NCBI GenBank assembly: GCA_964373815.1
Contig: CAYJWI010000020.1
Coordinates: forward strand, 1-18,403
Source: UBA10205 sp964373815
GTDB taxonomy: Archaea; Iainarchaeota; Iainarchaeia; Iainarchaeales; Iainarchaeaceae
Direction of reading: 5' to 3'
Length of the DNA stretch: 18,403 nt
Positions 6,459 through 13,375 of the stretch are shown here, one piece after another. The first letter of the stretch is position 1. Every line of letters starts with the position of its first letter. The notes under the pieces are model-generated. The model ran no database searches and had not been told where the DNA came from. It was given only the letters and a program-made list of their open reading frames with translations. Position numbers and translations under genes: made by a program.

Positions 6459-7724
6459 TCAGAGCTCAACCGTCTTGCCGAGTTCCGGGATTATGGGGTT
6501 GAAGCCTTCCTCCTTGATGCCCTTTGCGAACTTGCGCGTGACTTCCGCATCGCCGTGCACGCATATCACGTGCTCGGGGTTCACTTTCTTCATCGCCTTG
6601 AAAAGCTCCTCCCTTCCGGCGTGCGCGCTGAAATCGTATCGCTCAACCCCGGCCTTCACATTCACGGTAATGCCGTCAAGGTTTATCCTGCCTGTTTCGA
6701 GCAGTATTTTCCCCGGCGTCTCCTTGATCTGGTAGCCTGTCATGATTATCTTGGAGTCCTTGTTGTTGTAAACTTCCGGCAGGTAGGCATAAACGCTCCC
6801 GCCCTGCATCATTCCGCTCGTGCAAACAATGACCGAAGGCTGCTTGAGAGCGCTCTTCCTCATCTTCACATTCCGCACCCACTCCACGTTTTCTAGGGCC
6901 TTCTTTAGGAACTTGGGGTTCTTGAGAAAGGACGGGTTCTTCTGGTAGATGGCCGCAACCTTCTGGCCCATGCCGTCAAAATAAATCGGCGCCTCTATCT
7001 TGTACTCGTTCAGAACATCTATAATCTCCTGGCTCCTTCCCACCGCAAAGCATGGGAGCAGGGCATGGCCTCCGCAATCGATTGTCTCCTGCACGGATTC
7101 CACGAAAGCCTTCTCCGTGGCCTTCCTGTCAGGGTGGTCGCGGTCGCCATAAGTGCTCTCCGTGATAAGCACGTCGCACTCCTTTATGTTGTCAAACTCG
7201 GCTGGGTTGTGCAGGCGGGTTTCGGTGTAACGAAAATCGCCCGTGTAAACAATGGTCTTGTTCCTCATGCGGAGCTCCGTAATCGCAGAGCCCACAATGT
7301 GCCCCGCGTCGTGGAAAATCACCGAGGAGTGGTCGGTTATGTCCATGTGCTTGCGGTAATTTATCGGGAAAGTGAACTTCTCGGTTTTCGCGATCTCGTC
7401 CTTTGAGAACTTCGCATCCATCCCCTCGAGCCCCGCGATTTTCAGGGTGTCAAACCAGAGTATTTTCGCGATGTCAAGCGTAGGGGGAGTCATGTAAGTT
7501 AGGCAGTGCGTTTCGCGGAACAAATGGGGGATGTTTCCGGTGTGGTCTAGGTGCGCGTGCGAAATTATGGCGGCGTTGAGGTTGGTTTTTACCGGCAGCG
7601 GGTACTCCGTCCCTTGGGGCGTGAGCTTTACCCCGTAATCAAGGAGTATGTGGTCGCCGTCATCGACAAGGAAGGCGCTTCTCCCCACTTCCTGCGAGGC
7701 GCCCTTAAAAGTTATCTTGACCAT
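6459..7724 (-). CDS. Beta-CASP metallo-beta-lactamase RNase, aCPSF2-like
   Basis: This is an RNA-processing nuclease related to the cleavage factor CPSF73, acting on RNA in the cytoplasm with two zinc ions. Numbered from ATG 7724: HAHLDH (56-61) is motif 2, H142 in DAGHIVGS is motif 3, D163 in TGDFRY is motif 4, E189 in ITESTYGDR is motif A, H368 in FSAHAGRE is motif B, and H390 in VHGD is motif C. All are intact. At 421 residues it lacks the N-terminal KH domains of aCPSF1, so aCPSF2 fits best. A TTG 24 bases upstream is in frame, but the TATA box at 7753-7760 would start transcription near 7731, downstream of it, so ATG 7724 is preferred. It leads the operon with the membrane protein and NMD3. 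Confidence 0.9.
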   Translation of the reverse strand: MVKITFKGASQEVGRSAFLVDDGDHILLDYGVKLTPQGTEYPLPVKTNLNAAIISHAHLDHTGNIPHLFRETHCLTYMTPPTLDIAKILWFDTLKIAGLEGMDAKFSKDEIAKTEKFTFPINYRKHMDITDHSSVIFHDAGHIVGSAITELRMRNKTIVYTGDFRYTETRLHNPAEFDNIKECDVLITESTYGDRDHPDRKATEKAFVESVQETIDCGGHALLPCFAVGRSQEIIDVLNEYKIEAPIYFDGMGQKVAAIYQKNPSFLKNPKFLKKALENVEWVRNVKMRKSALKQPSVIVCTSGMMQGGSVYAYLPEVYNNKDSKIIMTGYQIKETPGKILLETGRINLDGITVNVKAGVERYDFSAHAGREELFKAMKKVNPEHVICVHGDAEVTRKFAKGIKEEGFNPIIPELGKTVEL

Positions 7725-7752
7725 TGAATCAGAGAAATTGAAAGGCAACAGG

Positions 7753-7760
7753 TTTAAATA
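7753..7760. promoter_or_regulatory. TATA box shared by two divergent genes
   Basis: TTTAAATA contains the palindrome TTTAAA. Read rightward it is centred about 26 bases before ATG 7782 of the acetyl-CoA synthetase beta gene. Read leftward it is about 32 bases before ATG 7724 of the RNase gene. No other TATA-like sequence lies in the 57 bases between the two ATGs, so one element probably serves both directions. Confidence 0.55.
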
Positions 7761-7781
7761 GGTATTTTGCCAATTCTAGTC

Positions 7782-8408
7782 ATGAAAATTCTCCCCATCA
7801 TTGATGCGATAAAACTCGCGAAAAAATACGGAATCCGGTTCGCGAAATACGAATTCGCAAGAAACGAAAAGGAGCTCAAAAAGGCGTGCGGGAAAACTGG
7901 TTTCCCTCTCGCAATGAAAATTTCCTCCCAGAAAATTTCCCACAAGAGCGATGAGGGCGGGGTAGGGCTGCACATCGAGGATTTTTCCGAAGCCAAAGGG
8001 CTTTTCAGGAAGATGAAAAAACTAAGGGGCTTTGACGGAGTGCTCCTGCAGAGGATGCAGAGGGGAATAGAGGTAATTGTGGGCGGAAAGAGGGATCTGC
8101 AGTTCGGCCCGACCGTGGTATTCGGGCTCGGCGGCATCCGTGTCGAGGTGCTGCGCGACTTTAGCATAGGCATCTGCCCGCTCACCAAAGGCAACGCGAA
8201 GGAAATGGTTGAGCGCATCAGGGGCTACCCAATCCTTGCAGGAATCCGCGGCCAGAGGGGCGCGAGCATTCCGAAAATAACCGAATCCATCAGGAAAATA
8301 GCAAGGCTCATGCAAAAGGAAAAAAATGTATTGGAAATAGACATCAACCCGCTCATCGCAACGCCGCACCAAATAATCGCGGTGGACGCGAGGGTTGTGG
8401 TTGAGTGA
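7782..8408 (+). CDS. ADP-forming acetyl-CoA synthetase, beta (ATP-grasp) subunit
   Basis: This enzyme class converts acyl-CoA, ADP and phosphate to acid, CoA and ATP, giving substrate-level ATP from sugar or amino acid fermentation. The sequence is an ATP-grasp subunit. ISHKSDEGGVGL (52-63) and GGKRDLQFGPTVVFGLGG (101-118) are the family's signature blocks, followed by LEIDINPL (184-191) and VDARVVV near the end. Its 208 residues are a little short but complete. The alpha (CoA-binding) subunit is not in this window, so it must be encoded elsewhere or fused differently. ATG 7782 has no ribosome binding site and sits at the leaderless distance from the TATA box at 7753-7760. Acyl specificity cannot be read. 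Confidence 0.88.
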   Translation: MKILPIIDAIKLAKKYGIRFAKYEFARNEKELKKACGKTGFPLAMKISSQKISHKSDEGGVGLHIEDFSEAKGLFRKMKKLRGFDGVLLQRMQRGIEVIVGGKRDLQFGPTVVFGLGGIRVEVLRDFSIGICPLTKGNAKEMVERIRGYPILAGIRGQRGASIPKITESIRKIARLMQKEKNVLEIDINPLIATPHQIIAVDARVVVE

Positions 8409-8420
8409 GGGTTTACCATT

Positions 8421-9122
8421 TCAAAGGAATTGGCTGTAGAAAATCTCTTTCATCCTGAAAATTTTTTGCTCCGTATTGGCGCATAACTCAATTTTTTCAC
8501 GAGAGATGAGTGCGTGCTGGAGGATTTTTGTAAGCCTGTCAGAATGTGTTCTTTTCTCGCCCTTGAAGTCGTTTAGCGCGGCTTTTTTCTTGTCGTGCAG
8601 GCAATGCGGCCAGTAGAAACGGGATTTTTCTTTTGAAAGGCCAAGCTTTGCGAGCTTTTCCACAAAATTGGAATATTCCTCGGAAACCAGGATTTCGCCC
8701 CACAAACGCAGTACCGTCAGGGCTTTGACATTATACAATTCCTGCGGCTCGCTCATTTTGAGAAGCGAAAATACCCCTTCAAGGGCGGAAAGCGTTTCCC
8801 TTGAAGGTGAGGAATTCAAAATCTCCTCCTTTGAAATTCCGATTGCCATCAAATCCTTAACGAGGTCCTCCCTGTGGGAAGGGTTTTTTGCGGGGTATTC
8901 TTCACGCAATATTGCCCTCACAACTTTTTTTGCCTCTTCATTCCCAATGCCTTCAATTGCAACATCATAAATTGGGGTGAATGCGAGGGAATGGAAGCGC
9001 CTCTGTAGGAGCATGCCGACAAACTTCCCCTTTTCCATCAAATCAAGGTTCTTAAGCGCAGGGAGAGAATTGAATTTCAGGATAAGCGAATCCTCAAAGC
9101 TATTTAGGGAATTGAGATCCAT
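8421..9122 (-). CDS. Putative haem-oxygenase-fold diiron protein (HDO/PqqC-like)
   Basis: The 233-residue all-helical protein carries a pattern that suggests the haem-oxygenase-like diiron oxidase superfamily (CADD, UndA and PqqC relatives). E74/E75 and H83 lie in REEYPAKNPSHRED, E143 in LWGEILVSEEY, and H173-x3-D177 in WPHCLHDKK. Spacing of the last pair equals that of CADD's H174-x3-D178. The usual third ligand three residues later is lysine here, so metal binding may be altered or absent. No membrane segment is seen. ATG 9122 fits a leaderless start 28 bases from the TATA box. It stands alone and is convergent with the acetyl-CoA synthetase gene. Substrate unknown, and the family call is tentative. 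Confidence 0.5.
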   Translation of the reverse strand: MDLNSLNSFEDSLILKFNSLPALKNLDLMEKGKFVGMLLQRRFHSLAFTPIYDVAIEGIGNEEAKKVVRAILREEYPAKNPSHREDLVKDLMAIGISKEEILNSSPSRETLSALEGVFSLLKMSEPQELYNVKALTVLRLWGEILVSEEYSNFVEKLAKLGLSKEKSRFYWPHCLHDKKKAALNDFKGEKRTHSDRLTKILQHALISREKIELCANTEQKIFRMKEIFYSQFL

Positions 9123-9132
9123 AAAGAAACCA

Positions 9133-9162
9133 ACTACAAAAACAATTTTAAACAGTTGTAGT
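9133..9162. promoter_or_regulatory. TATA box inside a perfect inverted repeat
   Basis: ACTACAA (9133-9139) and TTGTAGT (9156-9162) are perfect reverse complements flanking the AT-rich TATA region (TTTTAAA at 9147-9152 and neighbours), which is centred about 28 bases before ATG 9122 on the minus strand. The arrangement suggests an operator straddling the promoter. The cognate regulator is unknown. Confidence 0.45.
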
Positions 9163-9192
9163 CAAAGCAGTAATTAGTTCCTGCAAATAATT

Positions 9193-9558
9193 TCATGGCA
9201 TTGCCTTTATCCGGAAGAAGCACTCGTCGCAGACAAATTTTCCGTTGAAATCGTTGCCCCGCTCCGAGTTCCTGTTGCAAAGGATGCACTCCGTGCCGCT
9301 CGAGCTGTTCCTTACAGTAAAGCTCCACTCATAGAGAAGTTCCCAGTCAAGCCACTTCGGGAGCACAAGCTCCTTTCCCACGGTCTTGTCGTTCTGCTGT
9401 ATCCTTGCGAGCTGTGTCGGAAGGATAGACCTCTTCAGGTCGTTTTCGAGGAACTGCACCCGATCGCGCTGGCCGCGCCTTACGTATTCGAGCATCCTCT
9501 GCTGCCATGCGTCCATACGGTAAACAAGAAGGTTTGCGGAGTATTTATTACTTCCCAC
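9193..9558 (-). CDS. Small zinc-ribbon protein, unknown function
   Basis: This 121-residue protein has a C-terminal zinc ribbon: C91-x2-C94 (CILCN) and C110-x2-C113 (CDEC). The N-terminal two thirds is charged and helical (DAWQQRMLEYVRRGQRDRVQ, then LENDLKRSILPTQLARIQQ) with a tryptophan-rich stretch at about 69-79. The combination could suit nucleic-acid or protein binding, and no specific family is recognised. The start is a GTG at 9558, supported by a TATA box centred 26 bases upstream (9577-9587). The first internal ATG (9516) would drop 14 residues. It is divergent from the RelBE-type pair, and their promoters lie only about 60 bases apart. Confidence 0.65.
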   Translation of the reverse strand: MGSNKYSANLLVYRMDAWQQRMLEYVRRGQRDRVQFLENDLKRSILPTQLARIQQNDKTVGKELVLPKWLDWELLYEWSFTVRNSSSGTECILCNRNSERGNDFNGKFVCDECFFRIKAMP

Positions 9559-9576
9559 GGCAAAAAAACAGGTTAT

Positions 9577-9587
9577 GATATTTTTAT
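9577..9587 (-). promoter_or_regulatory. TATA box for zinc-ribbon gene
   Basis: On the minus strand TTATAAAAATA is centred about 26 bases upstream of GTG 9558, with no ribosome binding site, which supports a leaderless GTG start. Confidence 0.5.
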
Positions 9588-9596
9588 AAAGAGCAT

Positions 9597-9612
9597 TATA
9601 GATATATCTATA
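9597..9612. promoter_or_regulatory. 16-base perfect palindrome, toxin-antitoxin operator
   Basis: TATAGATATATCTATA is its own reverse complement. It ends eight bases before the antitoxin ATG at 9621 and overlaps the TATA/initiation region. Ribbon-helix-helix antitoxins typically bind such palindromes to repress their own operon. The binding is inferred. Confidence 0.6.
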
Positions 9613-9620
9613 GTTATTCT

Positions 9621-9860
9621 ATGACATACACTTCCATCCAGATATCCCCGCAGACAAGGAAGAGACTGGCAAGGTTCAAGGAAAGCGAAAGGGAAACCTA
9701 TGACAGCCTGCTAAACAAACTCATGGAACTTGTGCCTTCGGGGGACGATGAAGGGGAATACACAGAGCAGTTTAGGCTCGGGCTGCTCAACGCAAGGATT
9801 TCCCTAAAGGAAGGCAGAACAATTTCCCACGAAAAGGCGAAAAAGGCACTGGGGGCATAA
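9621..9860 (+). CDS. RelB-like antitoxin (ribbon-helix-helix)
   Basis: This is a 79-residue antitoxin. The N-terminus TSIQISPQTRKRLARFKESE has the alternating beta strand and helix of a ribbon-helix-helix DNA-binding domain. ETYDSLLNKLMELVPS completes the second helix, as in the archaeal RHH antitoxins of the DUF7557 type. The C-terminal half (from about residue 40) is acidic then basic and would wrap the toxin. It should neutralise the RelE-type toxin encoded one base after its stop, and with the toxin repress the promoter through the palindrome at 9597-9612. ATG 9621 has no clear ribosome binding site, so leaderless initiation is likely. Confidence 0.75.
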   Translation: MTYTSIQISPQTRKRLARFKESERETYDSLLNKLMELVPSGDDEGEYTEQFRLGLLNARISLKEGRTISHEKAKKALGA

Positions 9861-9861
9861 T

Positions 9862-10134
9862 TTGCCATGGCATATAGAATGGTCCCCGCAGGCCCTCAAG
9901 GGAGCCAGCAAGCTTGAACAGAAGGAAGCCCAACGCATAATAAAAAAAATGGAGGCGGCATCAGGGAACCCGCACGCAAATTTTGAAAGGCTTTCAGGCC
10001 ACCAGGAATACAAAATAAGGATAGGCCAGTATAGGGCAATATGCCTGCTGCTCGAATCCTCGCAAACCATTTACATAGAACAGGTCGGCCACAGGAAAAA
10101 CGTTTACAAAAAATTCCCAAAAAAACAGGATTAG
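9862..10134 (+). CDS. RelE/ParE-family toxin
   Basis: The 90-residue protein has the RelE fold pattern. It has an N-terminal strand (HIEWSPQALKGASKL), a basic helix (KEAQRIIKKMEAAS), then FERLSGHQEYKIRIGQYRAI, where the IRIGQYRAI strand carries the conserved arginines, and finally IYIEQVGHRKNVYKKF with the late His/Arg/Tyr. RelE members cleave mRNA at the ribosome, and ParE members inhibit gyrase. The arginine/tyrosine pattern favours RelE. The start is TTG 9862, one base after the antitoxin stop, with GGGGG at 9851-9855 as ribosome binding site. The ATG at 9867 is out of frame. Its stop overlaps the convergent HTH gene's stop region by four bases. Confidence 0.82.
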   Translation: MPWHIEWSPQALKGASKLEQKEAQRIIKKMEAASGNPHANFERLSGHQEYKIRIGQYRAICLLLESSQTIYIEQVGHRKNVYKKFPKKQD

Positions 10135-10493
10135 AGGTAAACGACTTTTCCGCCGCGCTTCAGCTTCTGCCTCTGCGCGTATTTCACCAAGTAGTGCGCC
10201 GTGCTCTTCGGGATTCCTGTGAGCTCTTCAATTTTGCGGAAAGCCCGGTTGTCCTTGTGCAGCTCGATGACCTCCATGAGTTTTTCCATGCTGATGTCAA
10301 TCGGCCTGCCGCGCGCGCTTGAAACGACTATTTCAGCCTTTGCATCCTCAAGGAGACTGCGGGCTTTGGCTGAAAGCCTCGATATGCAGCTCTGCGGCAT
10401 GAAAAACCGCCTCTGCCCGGCCCCTAGGAGTTTGCGCAGCTCTGCTGCCCGCGGCGGCCTTGAAAAATGCGTTTTTTCCTCTGCCATAAGCAC
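10131..10493 (-). CDS. Small helix-turn-helix DNA-binding protein
   Basis: The 120-residue protein has a resolvase/Fis-type HTH near the C-terminus. ARGRPIDISMEKLMEVIELH precedes NRAFRKIEELTGIPKSTAHY (about 82-101), where IEELTGIPKSTAHYLVKY is a clear HTH. The N-terminal 60 residues are basic and unrecognised. Transcription regulation is likely. The GTG at 10493 lies 28 bases from the TATA box at 10517-10525, compatible with leaderless initiation. The ATG at 10487 (MAEEKTHF) is the alternative. A perfect 12-base palindrome lies between TATA box and start, suggesting autoregulation, possibly also of the divergent ribBA gene. Confidence 0.7.
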   Translation of the reverse strand: MLMAEEKTHFSRPPRAAELRKLLGAGQRRFFMPQSCISRLSAKARSLLEDAKAEIVVSSARGRPIDISMEKLMEVIELHKDNRAFRKIEELTGIPKSTAHYLVKYAQRQKLKRGGKVVYL

Positions 10494-10504
10494 TACTCTT
10501 TTTT

Positions 10505-10525
10505 GTTACGCGTAACGTTTTTAAG
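10505..10525. promoter_or_regulatory. 12-base palindrome plus TATA box between HTH gene and ribBA
   Basis: GTTACGCGTAAC (10505-10516) is a perfect palindrome adjoining GTTTTTAAG (10517-10525). Leftward, the TATA element lies 28 bases from GTG 10493. Rightward, it gives a start near 10548 and a short leader with GGTGG (10554-10558) before ATG 10564. The palindrome covers the initiation side of the HTH gene and abuts the ribBA promoter. Confidence 0.5.
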
Positions 10526-10563
10526 TGGTTGCAAGCGCAAGGTCGTAGAAGAATGGTGGCGTG

Positions 10564-11760
10564 ATGGGTTTTAAATTCGATTCAGTCGAATCCGCAATCA
10601 AGTCCCTGCGGAAAGGGGAAATGATAGTTCTCGTGGACGATGAGGGCCGTGAGAACGAGGGCGATTTGGTGATGGCCGCCGGGAAGGCAACCATTGAAAA
10701 GCTCAATTTCATGAGCAGGGAAGGGCGCGGGCTCATATGCGTTCCAATAACAATGGACAAGGCCCTGCAGCTCGACCTGCATAGAATGACCCCACAGAAG
10801 GACAAGTATGACACCCCTTTCACTGTTTCCGTGGATGCGGCAAAGGGAGGAACTGGCATAAGCCTGCATGACAGGCTGCTTACCATAAAAACAATACTTA
10901 GCGACAAATCCTCACCGCAAAGCCTTAGCAGGCCAGGGCATGTCTTCCCCCTTGTATCGCGCGAAGGGGGGGTGCTGCACCGCGCGGGGCACACTGAAGG
11001 CACAATAGACCTGCTCGAGCTCGCGGGAATGAAGCCTGTCGGGGTAATCTGCGAAATAATGAACGATGATGGCTCGATGGCAAGGATGCCGGAGCTGAAA
11101 AAGTTTGTCGAAAAGCACTCGCTCAAAATCGCAACCCTCAAGGACATAATAAAATACAGGCTCAAGAACGGCCTGCGCGTGAAAAGGGTCGCGAAAACAA
11201 ATCTTCCCACCGCGTTCGGGAACTTCACGGCGCACGGATACCTTGACCTGCTTGACAATCATGAATACATTGCGCTAGTAAAGGGGAAAGTGCACGGCAA
11301 AAAAAACGTGCTTGTAAGGGTGCACTCCGCATGCCTCACCGGCGATGTTTTCCACAGCAAAAAATGCGACTGCAACCAGCAGCTCCATGAAGCGCTGAAA
11401 AAAATTGACAAGGAAGGCAGGGGCGTGCTCCTCTACATCCCGCACCACGAAGGGCGCGGAATTGGGCTTCTGAACAAACTCAAGGCATACGAGCTGCAGG
11501 AGAAGGGCCGCGATACCGTGGACGCGAACCTTGCACTCGGATTTGAAACAGACAAGAGGGATTATGGTACCGGCGCGCAGATACTGCGCGACCTTGGGCT
11601 TAGCACAATAAGGGTGCTCACCAACAACCCCAAAAAGCTCGCGAGCCTCGAGGGCTTTGGCCTCAAAATAGTTTCGCAGGTGCCGATAAGGCCCAAGGCC
11701 AACAGGCACAACCGCGCATACCTCGAGACGAAAAAGCTTAAAATGGGGCATTCCCTCTAA
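10564..11760 (+). CDS. ribBA: Bifunctional DHBP synthase / GTP cyclohydrolase II
   Basis: The N-terminal half (about 1-200) is 3,4-dihydroxy-2-butanone 4-phosphate synthase, acting on ribulose 5-phosphate. It has DDEGRENEGDLVMAA (25-39), PGHVFPL, GHTE (142-145) and PVGVICEIMNDDGSMAR. The C-terminal half is GTP cyclohydrolase II. Zinc ligands are C257, C268 and C270 (CLTGDVFHSKKCDC). EGRGIGLLNKL, KRDYG, LTNNPKK and a closing KMGHSL complete the family pattern. Both halves feed riboflavin synthesis. Most archaea make the first pyrimidine with an ArfA-type cyclohydrolase III, so this fusion looks bacterial in origin. An oddity is IPHHEGRGIGL where bacterial enzymes usually have RQEGR. I chose ATG 10564, with GGTGG upstream, over GTG 10561. 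Confidence 0.95.
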   Translation: MGFKFDSVESAIKSLRKGEMIVLVDDEGRENEGDLVMAAGKATIEKLNFMSREGRGLICVPITMDKALQLDLHRMTPQKDKYDTPFTVSVDAAKGGTGISLHDRLLTIKTILSDKSSPQSLSRPGHVFPLVSREGGVLHRAGHTEGTIDLLELAGMKPVGVICEIMNDDGSMARMPELKKFVEKHSLKIATLKDIIKYRLKNGLRVKRVAKTNLPTAFGNFTAHGYLDLLDNHEYIALVKGKVHGKKNVLVRVHSACLTGDVFHSKKCDCNQQLHEALKKIDKEGRGVLLYIPHHEGRGIGLLNKLKAYELQEKGRDTVDANLALGFETDKRDYGTGAQILRDLGLSTIRVLTNNPKKLASLEGFGLKIVSQVPIRPKANRHNRAYLETKKLKMGHSL

Positions 11761-11818
11761 TAAGAATTGCAAAGCCATCATCGTGGGCTTTGAAAAAAAG
11801 CCTTACAGGGGGAAAAAC

Positions 11819-12727
11819 TTGAATTCGAAAAACGTTGCATTCATCGGCCTTGTCTTCGCCTCGCTCATATGGGCGGTGGCAGGCGTCGCCTACAAGCTCT
11901 TTATCTCCCTAGGTTATACTTTTGCATTCCTCTTCCTGGTTACAAGGTTCTTCAAGTTCACATCCGTATGGGCGATAGGAGGCATAAGGGAGACAAGGCA
12001 CCAGCCGATAAAGGACCGCAAGGAACTTGCCCTTATACTCCTCAACGGGATTTTCAGCGTAGCGACCCCGGTGTTCTTCGTGCTCTCACTGAGCCATACC
12101 TCGCTCTCGAACGCCTACTTCCTCAACTACACCATGCCGGCATGGGTGCTCGTGCTCTCGGTTCTGCTGCTCGGGGAAAAAATCAGCTCCAAAAAAATAA
12201 TCGGCGTGCTCCTCACAATCGCTGGAATAATAGCGATAGCGCGCCCCGTTGACGTTTTTTCAATAAGCCCCGGGATAGTGTTCGGAATACTATCCGCGCT
12301 CTCCTTCAGCGGCGATGTCATCACAGCGCGCGGGCTCAAGAACTACTCCTACCACACAGTGACGATTTACACAAACCTCTTCCAGTTCCTTGTTTTCGTG
12401 CCGCTGGTTTTCACTGCGGGGTTTTTGCCGGCTTCGCTTGATTTTATCAGCACAGGAGCCATAGTTCTCATGGGGGCATTGCTTGGCATCGCGAGCTACG
12501 CGTATTATTTCGCGCTCGAAAAAATAGAGGCATCCTCGGCCGCGATAATCTCGCTGCTCGAACTCTTCTTTGCAGCGATACTTGGATACCTGATATTCAG
12601 CGAAGTGCCGGCATCCCCCGAAGTGCTGGGGTACGGCCTTATCCTTGCCGCGATAGTGATGCTCGTGCTGCGCAAGCCAAGCATCGAAAACTTCGAGCGC
12701 CTGCTGCACTTCCACAGGAAGCACTGA
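11819..12727 (+). CDS. EamA/DMT-superfamily transporter
   Basis: This is an integral membrane transporter with the two-times-five-helix layout of the EamA family. Hydrophobic stretches start with VAFIGLVFASLIWAVAGVAY. SLSHTSLSNAYFLNYTMPAW then VLVLSVLLLGEKIS is the end of the first repeat. GILSALSFSGDVI opens the second, and ALEKIEASSAAIISLLELFF then AAILGYLIFSE closes it. The substrate is not readable, and a metabolite exporter is typical. TTG 11819 has AGGGGG at 11807-11812 as ribosome binding site, giving 302 residues. GTG 11783 would add 12 residues but has no ribosome binding site. It follows ribBA by 58 bases and may be co-transcribed, which would make flavin or precursor transport worth considering, though that is a guess. 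Confidence 0.85.
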   Translation: MNSKNVAFIGLVFASLIWAVAGVAYKLFISLGYTFAFLFLVTRFFKFTSVWAIGGIRETRHQPIKDRKELALILLNGIFSVATPVFFVLSLSHTSLSNAYFLNYTMPAWVLVLSVLLLGEKISSKKIIGVLLTIAGIIAIARPVDVFSISPGIVFGILSALSFSGDVITARGLKNYSYHTVTIYTNLFQFLVFVPLVFTAGFLPASLDFISTGAIVLMGALLGIASYAYYFALEKIEASSAAIISLLELFFAAILGYLIFSEVPASPEVLGYGLILAAIVMLVLRKPSIENFERLLHFHRKH

Positions 12728-12832
12728 ACCAACCTCTGCCCCGGCATTATAATTTTATCAGGCCATTCAAATAAACAACCAAAACTGCGAATGGCCCAAA
12801 GGCCGGGATAAGGCAAAGCCCGTTTAGAAAGC

Positions 12833-12858
12833 ATTATATATGACAATGTGCACAATGT
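12833..12858 (+). promoter_or_regulatory. TATA box and direct repeats before PIN toxin gene
   Basis: ATTATATATG (12833-12842) is centred 28 bases before ATG 12866, with no ribosome binding site. Directly after it, ACAATGT occurs twice (12843-12849 and 12852-12858) with a GC spacer, also forming the palindrome TGTGCACA (12847-12854). These are candidate operator half-sites for the RHH antitoxin. The preceding gap 12728-12832 shows no gene. Confidence 0.45.
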
Positions 12859-12865
12859 AATACAG

Positions 12866-13375
12866 ATGCTTGTCGTGAAAGATTCCATGGTTCTTATACA
12901 CCTCGCCAAAATAACGGCCCTCGAAAAGAGCTGCAGCCATTTTGGCGGCACTATAATCCCGAAAAAGGTTTTTGATGAAGTGGTTGCCAAAGGGAAGGAG
13001 AAAGGGCATCCGGACGCCTTTCTTGTGGAGGAGGCAATCAGGAAAGGGCAAATTTCCGTAAAAGCGGTCAAGAACAAAGAGCTTGAGAAAAGGGCCAACC
13101 AATTCAATGTTTTCGGCGGTGAAGCGGAGGCGGTAGCGCTTTACTGGCAGGAAAAGGCCAACCTCATAGCCTGTGATGATGACAATGTCAGGAACAAGAA
13201 GGAAATGCTGGAATTGAACATCATTGGCACGCCCTCTATACTGCTCTCGCTTTACAGGAAAAAGAAAATAACGAGGCACAAACTCGGCGAGGCCGCAACC
13301 AAGCTCAGGAAAATAGGCTGGTTCAGCAACCAGGTCTTGGATGCAATGCTATTGGAGGCTGATAGGCATGGGTGA
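12866..13375 (+). CDS. PIN-domain toxin (VapC-like, DUF3368 type)
   Basis: PIN toxins are Mg-dependent RNases. The protein has 169 residues from ATG 12866. Candidate acidic residues are D6 in MLVVKDSMVLIHLAK, the acidic pair in IPKKVFDEVV, E in NVFGGEAEAVALYWQ and the DDD in ANLIACDDDNVRNKK. IGTPSILLSLYRKKKITRHK at the end is typical of DUF3368-type PIN proteins. The start is placed at ATG 12866 because the family begins right before the first Asp strand and the TATA spacing fits leaderless initiation. GTG 12848 would add six residues. Its stop overlaps the antitoxin gene by eight bases. Toxin-first order is the reverse of most vapBC operons. Confidence 0.72.
   Translation: MLVVKDSMVLIHLAKITALEKSCSHFGGTIIPKKVFDEVVAKGKEKGHPDAFLVEEAIRKGQISVKAVKNKELEKRANQFNVFGGEAEAVALYWQEKANLIACDDDNVRNKKEMLELNIIGTPSILLSLYRKKKITRHKLGEAATKLRKIGWFSNQVLDAMLLEADRHG

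Noticed and set aside
10521..11258. Long open frame (245 codons) antisense to ribBA
   Set aside because: It lies wholly opposite the highly conserved RibB domain, is rich in Ser/Pro/Arg as expected of a shadow frame, and has no promoter or ribosome binding site.
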